A DNA stretch of 64,000 nucleotides from Gemmatimonadaceae bacterium (GTDB taxonomy: Bacteria; Gemmatimonadota; Gemmatimonadetes; Gemmatimonadales; Gemmatimonadaceae). A program made the position numbers and the translations under genes. The stretch covers positions 62,001-126,000 of the forward strand of contig JADZAN010000002.1 of the NCBI GenBank assembly GCA_020852815.1, read 5' to 3'. Shown here in pieces: positions 33,262-42,660 of this stretch; position 1 is the first letter of the stretch, and the number at the start of each line of letters is the position of its first letter. The notes under the pieces are model-generated. The model made no database searches. It worked only from the letters and a program-made list of their open reading frames with translations, and was not told the DNA's origin.

Positions 33262-35004
33262 ATGCGCCGCTTCTCGATCTCGCTCCGGGTTGCCTCGACC
33301 GCTTCGCTCGCCGTGCTGTTCGCCGCTCCGCTGTTCGCGCAGGGGGGGCGCACCAAGGCGGTCGCGACGCCGTTTTCCGTCGTCGAGGCTACGATTCCCG
33401 AGATGCAGGCCGCGCTTGCACAGGGACGCGTGACGTCGCGTCAGCTCGTGCAACAGTACCTCACGCGCATTGCACTCTACGAGGACCGGCTCAACGCGAT
33501 CATTGCCGTGAATCCGAACGCGCTCGCCGAGGCTGACGCAAAGGACCGCGAGCGCGCGCAGGGACGGGCAAGGGGAGCACTGCACGGCATCCCGATCGCG
33601 CTCAAGGACAACATCAACACGATGGACCTTCCCACGACGGGTGGCGCGCTCGCCTTCGCCGGCCTGGTTCCACCGTACGACGCCACGCTCACCCGGCAGT
33701 TGCGCGACGCGGGTGCGATCATCCTCGCCAAGACGCAGCTGACGGAGCTGGCCAACTGGGTGGCGAGCGGGATGCCGGGGAACTACAACGGGCTCAATGG
33801 TTACGGGATGAATCCGTGGGACCCGCGGCGCGACCCGCGTGACGGGAGCTTCGATGGACGCCCCGTACTTGGCACCGGCGGCTCCTCGTCAGGCGTGGGG
33901 ACGAGCGTCTCGTTCTGGGCGGCGAACGTGGGGACGGAGACGTCGGGGTCGATCCTCTCGCCGTCGCAGCAGAACTTCCTCGTCGGGATCAAGCCGACCG
34001 TAGGGCGCATCTCGCGATGGGGAGTCATCCCCATCACCGCCGACCAGGACACCCCCGGACCGATGGCGCGTACGGTGACCGACGCGGCGATCCTCCTCGG
34101 CGCGATGGAGGGTGCCGCGCCGGACCCTAACGATCCGGCGACGACGCTGTGCCCGCCGCCGGCCGGTCGTGACTACACGCGCTTCCTCGACGCGAAAGGG
34201 CTGGCTGGCAAGCGCATCGGGATCCCGCGCGCCTACTTCTACGACCGCATCACACTCCCCGGGAGCAGCAACCCGCGCGGCGGCATTACCGATGCGCAGC
34301 GCACCGCGATGGCGGAGGCGATCGAGATCCTCCGCACGCAGGGTGCGACGATCGTCGACCCGGCCGATATCCCGTCGGTCACCGACACCGTCGCCAGCCG
34401 CAACTTCCTCAACTGGAACACCTGTGGTGGGCTCGACAATGCGAAGGGGCGCGACGCCGACTGCTCCGTCGTCTTCAAGTACGGGATGAAGCGCGACTTC
34501 AACGCCTGGCTCACGTCGCTGGGCGACAGGGCGCCCGTCAGGACGCTCACCGAGCTGCGGCAGTGGAACATCGCCCACCAGCGCGCCGGCGCCATCAAGT
34601 ACGCACAGGCGCTCCTCGACATCTCCGACGAGATGGACGTGCAGGGCGACCGCGCGCGCTACGAGGCCGACCGTCGCAAGGACCTGCTCCTCTCGGCGGC
34701 CAACGGGATCGACTCGGCGATGAAGGCCAACGCGCTGGATGCGCTTCTCTTTCCCGGCGTGAGCAGCGCATCGATCGCGGCGCGCCCGGGATATCCATCC
34801 ATCACCGTCCCCTTCGCGTTGCTCCCGGTGAGCACGACGGGGGCGTTCGGTGGCGGCCCCTTCCCGGCGGGCTTCGAGCCGCGACCGGCGCCGTTCGGCG
34901 TCACCTTCACCGCCATGGCGTGCGCGGAGCCGCGATTGATCGCGATTGCCTACGCCTTCGAGCAGGCGACCAGGCGACGCAAGGCGCCGCCGCTCTTTCC
35001 CTAG
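33262..35004 (+). CDS. Exported amidase-signature hydrolase
   Basis: A 580-residue periplasmic or secreted amidase. A signal peptide (cut after FAAPLFAQ) is followed by the amidase signature: catalytic Lys115 in GIPIALKDN, cis-Ser in GTGGSSSG (208-210) and nucleophile Ser230 in GTETSGSI. The family cleaves carboxamides by a Ser-cisSer-Lys triad. Export and the absence of GatB/GatC make a Gln-tRNA role unlikely; a peptide or xenobiotic amide is likelier. The TAG stop shares the tetranucleotide CTAG with the RND gene's stop on the other strand. Confidence 0.92.
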   Translation: MRRFSISLRVASTASLAVLFAAPLFAQGGRTKAVATPFSVVEATIPEMQAALAQGRVTSRQLVQQYLTRIALYEDRLNAIIAVNPNALAEADAKDRERAQGRARGALHGIPIALKDNINTMDLPTTGGALAFAGLVPPYDATLTRQLRDAGAIILAKTQLTELANWVASGMPGNYNGLNGYGMNPWDPRRDPRDGSFDGRPVLGTGGSSSGVGTSVSFWAANVGTETSGSILSPSQQNFLVGIKPTVGRISRWGVIPITADQDTPGPMARTVTDAAILLGAMEGAAPDPNDPATTLCPPPAGRDYTRFLDAKGLAGKRIGIPRAYFYDRITLPGSSNPRGGITDAQRTAMAEAIEILRTQGATIVDPADIPSVTDTVASRNFLNWNTCGGLDNAKGRDADCSVVFKYGMKRDFNAWLTSLGDRAPVRTLTELRQWNIAHQRAGAIKYAQALLDISDEMDVQGDRARYEADRRKDLLLSAANGIDSAMKANALDALLFPGVSSASIAARPGYPSITVPFALLPVSTTGAFGGGPFPAGFEPRPAPFGVTFTAMACAEPRLIAIAYAFEQATRRRKAPPLFP

Positions 35005-38000
35005 CTGCTGCGCCTGAATCGTGCGCGCAACGATTCGCGCCAGTGCTCGACGATCTCGTAGACCGTGGGGATCACCACGAGCGTCAGCACCGTGGAGGCG
35101 ATCACGCCGCCGATGACGGCGCGTCCGAGCGGGGCGCGGAAGTCGGCTCCCTCACCGATGCCTAACGCCACGGGCGTCATTCCGGCGATCAGCGCCAGGG
35201 TCGTCATCATGATCGGGCGCAGCCGGATGCGCCCCGCCTTGATGAGTGCGTCGCGCACGCTCAGGCCGCCGTCGCGGTGCGCCCACTTGGCGAAGTCGAT
35301 GAGGAGGATGGCGTTCTTCGCCACGAGCCCCATCAGCATCATCACCCCGATCAGGCTCATGATGTTGAGCGTGTCGCGGGTGAGCAGCAGCGCCAGCACC
35401 ACCCCAATCAGCGACAGCGGGAGCGAAAGGAGAATGACGAGCGGGTCCAGGAACGAACCGAACTGCACCACGAGGATGAGGTACATGAGCAGGATCGCCA
35501 CGCCGAGTGCGGTGATGATCGCGCTGAACATCTCGTTCTGGCTCTCGACCTGCCCCGACTCGCTCACCCGGTAGCCCGGAGGGAAGGGGATGGCGCGCAC
35601 GCGGCGCATCACGTCGGCGGCGACGTTCCCCATCGAGGCGCCGAGCACGTTGGCGCCGACAGTGACCACGCGCCGCCGCTGATAGTGATCGATGCGCGCC
35701 GGCCCCATTCCCGTCGTCACCGTCGCCACCTGCGACAGCGGGATGAAGGGGATGGTCTCGCCCGCCGAAGCGCGCGCACCCTGCAGGAGGATCGGGAGCT
35801 GGGCGACGTCCCTGGCGCGCCCGCGCGACTCGGGGGCAAGGCGCACGCGCACGTAGCGCGAGATGCCGGAGGGATCGACCCATGTTCCCGCTTCCACGCC
35901 GGCGAAGGCAAAGCGCAGCGACTGCGCGAGCTGCCCCACGCTCACGCCCAGCGACGAGGCCAGCGCGCGGTTCACGCGGATGCCGAGTTCCGGCGTCTGC
36001 CCCTTGGTCGAGAGCCCGACGTCGACCGCCCCCTGGACGGCGCGCACCGAGTCCGCCACCTGCTCGGCCAGCCGCGACAGGAGGCGCGCGTCGGGCCCTT
36101 GCACCTGAAGCTGCATCTGCTTCTGGTTGCCCGCCAGGCTCCCGGCATCATATGTGTAGACCACGGCACCGGCCACGGTGGCCACCTCGCGGCGGATCAG
36201 CTGGCCAAACTGGAGCTGCGACACCTTGCGCGCGCGCTTGGGCACCATGCGCACGTAGACGGTGGCCTCGTCCAGCGCGCCGGAGCCCGTCGATGAGCCG
36301 ACCGTCGTGTAGGTGTAGGCGACCACGCCCTCGTGCGCGCGGATCATCCGCGCCACTTCCTCCGCCTTGAGCGTCGTGTACTCCAGCGACGACCCGGGTG
36401 GCGTCTCGATGCCGACGTTGAGCTCCCCGTTGTCCATCACCGGCTGGAAGCCGAAGCCGCCAAACGCGACCTGCAGCCAGAGCGCCACCACCAGCGACCC
36501 GGCGGCGATCCCGATCATCCACCAGCGGTGGTCGAGCGCCCAGGCGATGACCGTCTCGTAGCGTTGCGCCTGACGGTCGAACCAGGTGTTGAAGCGGTCA
36601 AGGAGCCGGGCAATCGGGTTGCGGCGCTCGTGCGCCTCCAGCTGCGGGTCGGGCCAGTAGGCCGACAGCATCGGGTCGAGCGAGAACGAGACGAAGAGCG
36701 AGACGAGCACCGCGCTGGCAATCGTGAGCGCGAACGGCTTGAAGAGCTGCCCGGCGATCCCCGGCATGAAGCCGACGGGGACGAAGACCGCCACGATGGA
36801 GAAGGTCGTCGCCGCCACCGCGAGCCCGATCTCGTCGGTCCCCTCGTGCGACGCGCGCACATGGTCCTTTCCCATCTCCACGTGTCGCACGATGTTCTCG
36901 CGCACCACGATCGCGTCGTCGATGAGGATGCCGATGGCGAGCGAGAGCCCCATCAGCGACATCACGTTGAGCGTGAAGCCGAAGAGCAGGAGCGGGGCAA
37001 AGGCCGTGAGCACCGAGACGGGGAGCGCGAGCCCGGTGATGACCGTCGATCGCCACGAGTTGAGGAAGAGGAAGACGACGAGGACGGTGAGCACCGCCCC
37101 CTCGAACAGCGTCTCCTGCACGTTGTTCACGGACCGTCGCACGCGCGAACCGCCATCGCGCACGAACTCGATCTGGACCCCGGCGGGAAGCGTGGATTGC
37201 AGCTCCGCCACGCGCGCGCGCACGGCGTCGCCCACTCCTGTCGTGCTGTACTCGCGCGACTTGATGATGTCGAGCCCGATGGCCGGGACGCCGCTGAACA
37301 GCGCCGCCGACGTCGGTTCCGCGGCTCCTGCTTCCACGCCGGCGACCTGGCCGAGCCTGACGAGCTGTCCCGCGCGCTGCGCCACGACGATATCGGCGAA
37401 ATCGGCCGGCGAACCGAGCCGCCCCTCGAGGCGGATCACGCGGTTCTCCATCGCGGCATTCACGCGCCCCACCGGCGCCGCGAGGTTCTGCGTGCGCACC
37501 GCGCTCACCACCTGGTCGATCCCCACGCCGGCCGCCGCGAGATCGTTCGGGCGCACGTTGATGTTGAGCTGCGCGCTGTCGCCCCCCACGATGTTCACCT
37601 GCGCCACGCCGGGTATCGCCCGCAGCTCGCCACCGATGTCCTGGTCGGCGATCTGCGTGAGCTGCGGCGTGGGGATGGTGCGCGACGTGACGGCGAGCGA
37701 GACGACCGGGAGCTGCGTCGGGTCGAAGCGCGTCAGGACCGGTTCGAGGATGTCGCTCGGGAGCTGCGGGCGCACCGCCGTCATGGCGTCGCGCACATCC
37801 TGCATGGCCTGGTCGACATCCTTCGAGAAGACGAACTGGATGACAACCTGTCCGAAGCCGTCGGTCGACGACGAGTGGAGCTTGTCGACGCCACTAATCG
37901 CCGAAAGCTTGTCCTCGATGCGCGTGATCACCTCGCGCTCCACCACGTCGGGGGCTGCGCCCGGGTAGGGGACCGCGACGAAGACGACCGGCGGGTTGAG

Positions 38001-38117
38001 TTCGGGGAACTCGTCGGTCCCGAGCCGGGCGAGCGACGCCAGGCCGAAGACGACCAGCGCAATCATCGAGACGACCGTGATGATCGGCCGCTTGATGGCG
38101 AAATCGGAGATGAACAC
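35001..38117 (-). CDS. RND-family efflux transporter (HAE-1/AcrB-like)
   Basis: A 1038-residue inner-membrane pump subunit. The N-terminus ISDFAIKRPIITVVSMIALVVFG and the motif series ISGVDKLHSSSTDG, GILIDDAIVVREN (proton-relay Asp pair in helix 4) and GLVAKNAILLIDFAKW (Lys in helix 10) identify it as an HAE-type exporter. It has twelve transmembrane helices and two large periplasmic loops. No membrane-fusion protein or TolC-like gene lies within the window, so partners must be encoded elsewhere. GTG 38117 is the likely start, with no clear ribosome-binding site. The stop overlaps the amidase stop. Confidence 0.95.
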   Translation of the reverse strand: MFISDFAIKRPIITVVSMIALVVFGLASLARLGTDEFPELNPPVVFVAVPYPGAAPDVVEREVITRIEDKLSAISGVDKLHSSSTDGFGQVVIQFVFSKDVDQAMQDVRDAMTAVRPQLPSDILEPVLTRFDPTQLPVVSLAVTSRTIPTPQLTQIADQDIGGELRAIPGVAQVNIVGGDSAQLNINVRPNDLAAAGVGIDQVVSAVRTQNLAAPVGRVNAAMENRVIRLEGRLGSPADFADIVVAQRAGQLVRLGQVAGVEAGAAEPTSAALFSGVPAIGLDIIKSREYSTTGVGDAVRARVAELQSTLPAGVQIEFVRDGGSRVRRSVNNVQETLFEGAVLTVLVVFLFLNSWRSTVITGLALPVSVLTAFAPLLLFGFTLNVMSLMGLSLAIGILIDDAIVVRENIVRHVEMGKDHVRASHEGTDEIGLAVAATTFSIVAVFVPVGFMPGIAGQLFKPFALTIASAVLVSLFVSFSLDPMLSAYWPDPQLEAHERRNPIARLLDRFNTWFDRQAQRYETVIAWALDHRWWMIGIAAGSLVVALWLQVAFGGFGFQPVMDNGELNVGIETPPGSSLEYTTLKAEEVARMIRAHEGVVAYTYTTVGSSTGSGALDEATVYVRMVPKRARKVSQLQFGQLIRREVATVAGAVVYTYDAGSLAGNQKQMQLQVQGPDARLLSRLAEQVADSVRAVQGAVDVGLSTKGQTPELGIRVNRALASSLGVSVGQLAQSLRFAFAGVEAGTWVDPSGISRYVRVRLAPESRGRARDVAQLPILLQGARASAGETIPFIPLSQVATVTTGMGPARIDHYQRRRVVTVGANVLGASMGNVAADVMRRVRAIPFPPGYRVSESGQVESQNEMFSAIITALGVAILLMYLILVVQFGSFLDPLVILLSLPLSLIGVVLALLLTRDTLNIMSLIGVMMLMGLVAKNAILLIDFAKWAHRDGGLSVRDALIKAGRIRLRPIMMTTLALIAGMTPVALGIGEGADFRAPLGRAVIGGVIASTVLTLVVIPTVYEIVEHWRESLRARFRRSS

Positions 38118-38230
38118 AGGGAGGACCGCGTCGAGGAAGCCAGCGACTGCCTCCCCGAAGGATAGTCCAGCGCGCGTCCAGGAAACCAGCGATCGAGCGG
38201 GCCGGATGCCGAATCGGTGCAGGCGCCCGT

Positions 38231-38317
38231 CGCGCCGCGAGTCAACGCGTCGCGCCGCGAGTCAACGCGTCGCGCCGCAAGTCAACGCGTCGCGCCGCAA
38301 GTCAACGCGTCGCGCCG
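38231..38317. repeat. 20-base tandem repeat running past the stop codon of the PAS-receiver gene
   Basis: Units GTCAACGCGT + CGCGCCGCRA at 38241-38260, 38261-38280 and 38281-38300, with a partial one at 38301-38317 and a half unit at 38231-38240. Each holds an ACGCGT (MluI) site. The coding region's last four codons and TGA (38302-38304) are the first copy on the minus strand. There are no spacers, so it is not a CRISPR. Confidence 0.9.
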
Positions 38318-39663
38318 TTCGCGACGTCGATCGCGCGCGCCAGCTGGTCGGCGTCGAACGGCTTGGGGAGCGCGATCCAGGGACGCCCGGGCAACACCAG
38401 GTCGCGCGTGAGTCCGGCGGTATCGCCCGACATCAGGATGATGGGGGTGGACGGGCGCAGCGCCCGCACCCGGCGCGCGAGTTCGCCGCCGTCCATCGAT
38501 GGCATGCGCACATCGCTCAGGACCAGGTCGATCAGCTCGCCCCCGGGTTCCATCTGCTCCAGCACGCGCAACGCCTCGTGACCGCTGGCGCACAGTGTGG
38601 CCGCCCATCCCAGGCGTTGCAACTGGCGGAGCAGCACTTCGCGCACCGGCGCTTCGTCGTCAACCACCAGCGCGCGCCGCTGGCGCGGCATGGCCGGCGG
38701 CGGCACGATGGCGTCCGAGACCTCCTCGTCACGCGCGTCGCGAGTATCGCGAGTATCGCGCGGACGCGGCGAGACGTCGCGAATCATCAGCTCGATCGAT
38801 CGCGCCTCGCCGCCCAGTTCCAGGTAGGCCCCCGTGATGGCCAAGTCGCGCCCGCTCTCACGCACATACGCGCGCAGCAGTTGCTCGCAGGCGCCGCGCA
38901 GGTATGCAACGTCGGCGGGGCGACCGTCGAGGTTCAGCAGCAACGGCGCCAGCGGCGAGTGCGCCGCCACCACGTGCGGGGCCAGCGTTCGCGTGGCCGC
39001 CGGATTGGCGTGAAGCACAATGCCCGCTTCGTCGATCACCACGATGCCGTCGGGCGCACGGTCGATCATCACCCCCAACCGCGCCGCCAGCCGCTCCGAG
39101 CGTCGCGCCAGCTCGAGGATGGTGTGCCGCGAGACGACGACGAGCATCAGTGCGCCGGCGCATGCCAGCTCCGTCATCACCACGCCGACCAGCGCACTGC
39201 TCAGAAAACCCGCGGCCGCCACCTCCCGCCACGGCACCGACAGCGGGATCGCGATTGCATAAACCAGGCACGCCAGCAACGCGTCGCGCGCCCCCAGCAG
39301 CAGGCACGCCCCCACCACGACGTTGGGGATGAAGACCATCACCGGATAGAACGGCGCCGGGCCGACGAACATGTCGACCACGGTATCGATCACGACCGTG
39401 ACCAGAAGGAGTCGCGCCCCCAGGTGCGCGCGCCCTCGCCGCATGACCGCGAGCGCCACGAGCGAGCCGGCGGTGGCGACGGCGTTCGTCACGCCAGCGG
39501 GGACAAAGGGCTCCCCAAGGACAACGTGCAGGAGCAACATCGTCAGCGCGTACGTGACCACGCAGACCACCGCCGCCAGGGGACCGATCGACTGGTACAG
39601 GCGCGGTGACCCTGATTCGGACAGGACGGGGACGAACGGGCGCAACACGCCAGCGAGTGACAT
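38302..39663 (-). CDS. Membrane protein with PAS and receiver domains, no kinase domain
   Basis: About 453 residues from ATG 39663. Six predicted transmembrane helices (residues about 25-185: AAVVCVVTYALTMLLLHVV to AGFLSSALVGVVMTELACAGALMLVVV) precede a PAS-like domain (MIDRAPDGIVVIDEAGIVLHANPAA) and, after a DTRDTRDARD linker, a CheY-like receiver (RRALVVDDEAPVREVLL, phospho-Asp in LVLSDVRMPSMDGG, Thr/Ser in ILMSGD, Lys in LPKPFD). There is no H-box or HATPase. It may be the target of an orphan kinase and work as a phospho-switched membrane sensor. Upstream ATGs at 39792 and 39837 could extend it by 43 or more residues. Confidence 0.75.
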   Translation of the reverse strand: MSLAGVLRPFVPVLSESGSPRLYQSIGPLAAVVCVVTYALTMLLLHVVLGEPFVPAGVTNAVATAGSLVALAVMRRGRAHLGARLLLVTVVIDTVVDMFVGPAPFYPVMVFIPNVVVGACLLLGARDALLACLVYAIAIPLSVPWREVAAAGFLSSALVGVVMTELACAGALMLVVVSRHTILELARRSERLAARLGVMIDRAPDGIVVIDEAGIVLHANPAATRTLAPHVVAAHSPLAPLLLNLDGRPADVAYLRGACEQLLRAYVRESGRDLAITGAYLELGGEARSIELMIRDVSPRPRDTRDTRDARDEEVSDAIVPPPAMPRQRRALVVDDEAPVREVLLRQLQRLGWAATLCASGHEALRVLEQMEPGGELIDLVLSDVRMPSMDGGELARRVRALRPSTPIILMSGDTAGLTRDLVLPGRPWIALPKPFDADQLARAIDVANGATR

Positions 39664-40009
39664 CGACGCGGTCGAGTCGAGGGCGAGACGGCCCAGCGCG
39701 CCGCCGGGTTCTGGCGCCAACGGCGCGGTGGACCAACGGCGCGGTGGCACCGACGGCCGCGGCACCGCCGCCGGCCGGAGACCGCCTAACATGTTTGCGG
39801 ATACGAGCAGCGGCAAGAGGCGAACGCCCCACATCAACGCGGATATCGCGCCAGACTCGCATACGGAGGGTGCTAGATTCGACGCGCCGCTATTGCATCC
39901 GGCGACCGCATGCGGTCAGTTCCCCGGGGCTCGCGGACCGCCGTGCGACTCGCGAAGTTCCGCCAGCTCTCTCCCCCCTCCCCCCGCACTCTCTCCGCCA
40001 ATCCCCTCC
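39664..40009. promoter_or_regulatory. 346-base divergent gap before the MarR regulator
   Basis: Contains possible N-terminal extension codons of the PAS-receiver gene (ATG 39792 followed by TTA GGC) and a GCCTAAC heptamer (39784-39790). The MarR gene's promoter should be in the right-hand half; the CT-rich stretch at 39970-40010 is unlikely to be one. No convincing operator dyad seen. Confidence 0.4.
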
Positions 40010-40528
40010 ATGGCGCCTACGGATCAGACGGCCGACGCTCCCGCGCTCCCACCCGTCCTGGAGTTTCTGCGCGCCCTGTGGCGGCTGAACCACGAACTCG
40101 AAGTCACTTCGTCGCAGATGGCCCGCACGATCGGGGTCACGGCTCAGCAGCGAATGGTGCTTCGCATAACGGGCCAGACCGGACCCATTGCCGCTGGCCA
40201 ACTCAGCCGGCTCCTCCACGTGCACCCCGGAACGCTCTCCACCACGCTTGGACGCCTCGAGCGACGCGGCCTGCTGCGGCGCTCGCGCGCTTCGAGCGAT
40301 GCCCGCGTCGTCATGGTCTCGCTCACCGCCAAGGGCGAGCACCTCGTGGCCAATTCGCGCGGGAGCGTCGAGCGTGGCGTGCAACAAGTCCTGGCGCGCG
40401 TCCCCAAAGCCCGGTTGCGTGCCACGCTCGCGATGCTCACCGAACTGAGTGCCTCACTCGAGACGATTCGCGATGAGGTCCGCGACACGGCCAAGGCCCC
40501 GCCCCGTCGCGCCAAGCCACGCCGCTGA
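40010..40528 (+). CDS. MarR-family transcriptional regulator
   Basis: A 172-residue winged-helix regulator. LWRLNHELEVTSSQMARTIGVTAQQRMVLRITGQ begins the dimerisation and recognition region; LSRLLHVHPGTLSTTLGRLERRGLLRRSRASSDARVVMVSLTAKG is the winged helix-turn-helix with its D-x-R wing. Members usually bind dyads near their own gene and respond to small ligands. The Ala/Pro-rich N-terminus and Arg-rich C-terminus are extra. It is divergent from the PAS-receiver gene and just upstream of the GH3 lipoprotein; either could be its target. Confidence 0.9.
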   Translation: MAPTDQTADAPALPPVLEFLRALWRLNHELEVTSSQMARTIGVTAQQRMVLRITGQTGPIAAGQLSRLLHVHPGTLSTTLGRLERRGLLRRSRASSDARVVMVSLTAKGEHLVANSRGSVERGVQQVLARVPKARLRATLAMLTELSASLETIRDEVRDTAKAPPRRAKPRR

Positions 40529-40612
40529 TCGACCGGCACGTCTCACCCCGCCGGCGATCCGCACCCGCCGGCACCAGTCCGTACCCGTTTGCACCCGTCG
40601 GCACCCCTCTTC

Positions 40613-42421
40613 ATGCGTCGAGTCGTTCTCCTGGCCGCGGCATCGCTGCTCGGTGCTGCCTGTACGGCACACCCCCCCGCCGCCGTCACGCCGAGCCCCA
40701 CGGACCTGGCGCCGCTGGCTCCCACCACGCCGCTCACCGCCGCGCAACGCGCCTGGGTCGAACGCACACTCGCGTCGCTCACCCTGCGCGAACGCGTGGG
40801 ACAGATGGTGATGGTGTGGCAGCTCGGTGACTACACCAATGCCGAAGACTCGACCTTCGCGGAAGCCCGGCGCTGGATCGTGAACGACGGCATTGGCGGG
40901 GTGAGCATGTCGCTCGGCACTCCCATCGAGGTGGCGGCCAAGCTGGAGGCGTTCCAGAAGCTGGCCAAGGTCCCGCTCCTCGCTTCGTCCGACCTCGAGC
41001 CGGCGTTAGGCAGGCTGGAAGGGGCGGTCTTCCCGCACTACCTCATGGAGACGGGCGGTGCCACGGTCTTTCCCACCGCCATGGCCATCGCCGCGACGGG
41101 GCGCGACGACGATGCCTACGACGTGGGGCGCATCATCGGTCGCGAAGCGCGTGCGGTGGGGCTGCACATCAACTTCGCGCCCACGGTCGACGTCAACAAC
41201 AACCCGTCCAACCCGGTCATCAACACGCGGTCGTTCGGCGAGGACCCCGCGCGCGTCGCACGACTGTCCGCACGCTTCGTGAAGGGATCGCAGGAGGCGG
41301 GAACGCTCGCCACCGCCAAGCACTTTCCCGGTCACGGAGACACCGATGTCGACTCGCACGCCGGGCTCCCCGTGGTGAGCGCCGACTGGGCGCGCTTTCA
41401 CCGCGTCGAACTGGTGCCGTTCCGCGCCGCGGTCGACGCGGGGGCGGCGCTGGTGATGTCGGCACACATCGCTCTCCCCGCCCTCGAAGGCGACTCGACC
41501 ACCCCCGCCACGCTCGCCCCGCGCATCATGACGGGGCTGCTGCGCGACACGTTAGGCTTTCGCGGCGTGGCCATCACCGATGCCCTCACGATGGATGGCG
41601 TGGGCAAGGGCTACGGCGTTGCCGAGAGCAGCGTCCTCGCGGTGAAGGCGGGTGCCGACATCCTCCTCAAGCCGAGCGACCCGACAAGGGCCATCGACGC
41701 GATCGTTGCCGCAGTGGCGCGTGGCGAGCTCACGGCGGCGCGCATCGATTCGTCGGTCCGTCGCGTGCTCCAGCTCAAGGCGCGCGTCGGCCTGGCGCAG
41801 CACCGCTTTGTCTCGTTTGACACGCTGCGCGCCGTAGTTGGTGCGCCCGCGCATCGCGCCGCGGCGCTCGACATCGCCCGTCGCGCCGTGACGCTCCTGC
41901 GCGATCGCGGATCGCTGGTCCCGCTCGCCGGCAAGCGCACCGTCGTTGTCCAGTACATGCCGGAGACGGAGTTGCGCGCCGGTCGCGCCTTCGCGGCCAC
42001 GCTCCGCGCCGCCGATCCCTCGGTGCGCGTCGTCAAGATCTCGCCCGCCACGGCCGCGCCGCAGCTCGAGGCGCTGGCCCCGCTCATGGCGGGCGCCGAG
42101 CGTGTGGTCCTCGCCGCCTATGTGCGGCGCATCGAAGGTGAAGGGCGACCGGCCATCCCTGCGCACATCGCCGAATGGATGGCGAGCGTTGCGGCGGCCG
42201 ACTCCGCGTCGGCGCAGCCGCGACTCGTCTTCGTCGCCTTCGGAAATCCGTACCTGCTGCGGCAGGTCCCGGCGGTCGGGAGCTATCTCGTCACCTATGG
42301 CGTGGGCGATGGGCTGGAGCGCGCGGCGGCAGAAGCGCTCACCGGGCGCATTCGCATCACGGGGACCACGCCGGTCTCGCTCCCTGGCTACTTCGCCCGC
42401 GGCGACGGGCTCAGGCGTTAG
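40613..42421 (+). CDS. GH3-family beta-N-acetylhexosaminidase (NagZ-like), lipoprotein
   Basis: A 602-residue exported glycosidase. The signal ends in the lipobox LGAAC (Cys17). The GH3 core follows: VGQMVMVW, LLASSDLEPALG, GLHINFAPTVDVNNNPSNPVI, catalytic loop KHFPGHGDTDVDSH and nucleophile D323 in ITDALTMDG. These are the NagZ/GH3 motifs. A C-terminal alpha/beta domain (about 420-600) is present as in bigger family members. As a lipoprotein it may trim peptidoglycan or chitin-like sugars outside the cytoplasm. Start ATG 40613 lies in a GC-rich, CACCCG-repeat leader. The TAG stop is part of a GTTAGGC heptamer. Confidence 0.93.
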   Translation: MRRVVLLAAASLLGAACTAHPPAAVTPSPTDLAPLAPTTPLTAAQRAWVERTLASLTLRERVGQMVMVWQLGDYTNAEDSTFAEARRWIVNDGIGGVSMSLGTPIEVAAKLEAFQKLAKVPLLASSDLEPALGRLEGAVFPHYLMETGGATVFPTAMAIAATGRDDDAYDVGRIIGREARAVGLHINFAPTVDVNNNPSNPVINTRSFGEDPARVARLSARFVKGSQEAGTLATAKHFPGHGDTDVDSHAGLPVVSADWARFHRVELVPFRAAVDAGAALVMSAHIALPALEGDSTTPATLAPRIMTGLLRDTLGFRGVAITDALTMDGVGKGYGVAESSVLAVKAGADILLKPSDPTRAIDAIVAAVARGELTAARIDSSVRRVLQLKARVGLAQHRFVSFDTLRAVVGAPAHRAAALDIARRAVTLLRDRGSLVPLAGKRTVVVQYMPETELRAGRAFAATLRAADPSVRVVKISPATAAPQLEALAPLMAGAERVVLAAYVRRIEGEGRPAIPAHIAEWMASVAAADSASAQPRLVFVAFGNPYLLRQVPAVGSYLVTYGVGDGLERAAAEALTGRIRITGTTPVSLPGYFARGDGLRR

Positions 42422-42525
42422 GCGCGGCGCACACCGCCAACCCGCGGCACCTCGGCGCGCCCGTGCGCATTGCGTCGCGCACGAGCGCCGCTGCCGCGCA
42501 TGCGCCAGGCGCAAGGCACGGGCGC

Positions 42526-42557
42526 GCCAGGCGGCGTGCTCGCCAAGCGGCGTGCTC
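42526..42557. repeat. Two 16-base direct repeats
   Basis: GCCAGGCGGCGTGCTC (42526-42541) and GCCAAGCGGCGTGCTC (42542-42557) differ by one base. They lie between the GH3 stop and the arginase start, in an otherwise gene-free 239-base stretch that also has GTTAGGC at 42631-42637. Confidence 0.75.
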
Positions 42558-42660
42558 GCGGCTTCCGATAGTTATGCGTATCGCGTGAAAGTCGCCTGCA
42601 TGCGATGCATGACCATGCGCGATGGTTGACGTTAGGCCTCCCGTCGCTAGGCTTGGGCGC

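Noticed and set aside
36333-38165. A 610-codon plus-strand frame opposite the RND gene
   Set aside because: Antisense shadow of a clear transporter gene; Asp/His/Arg-rich and no domain.
38231-38317. Possible CRISPR array
   Set aside because: Units are contiguous 20-mers without spacers and include coding sequence.
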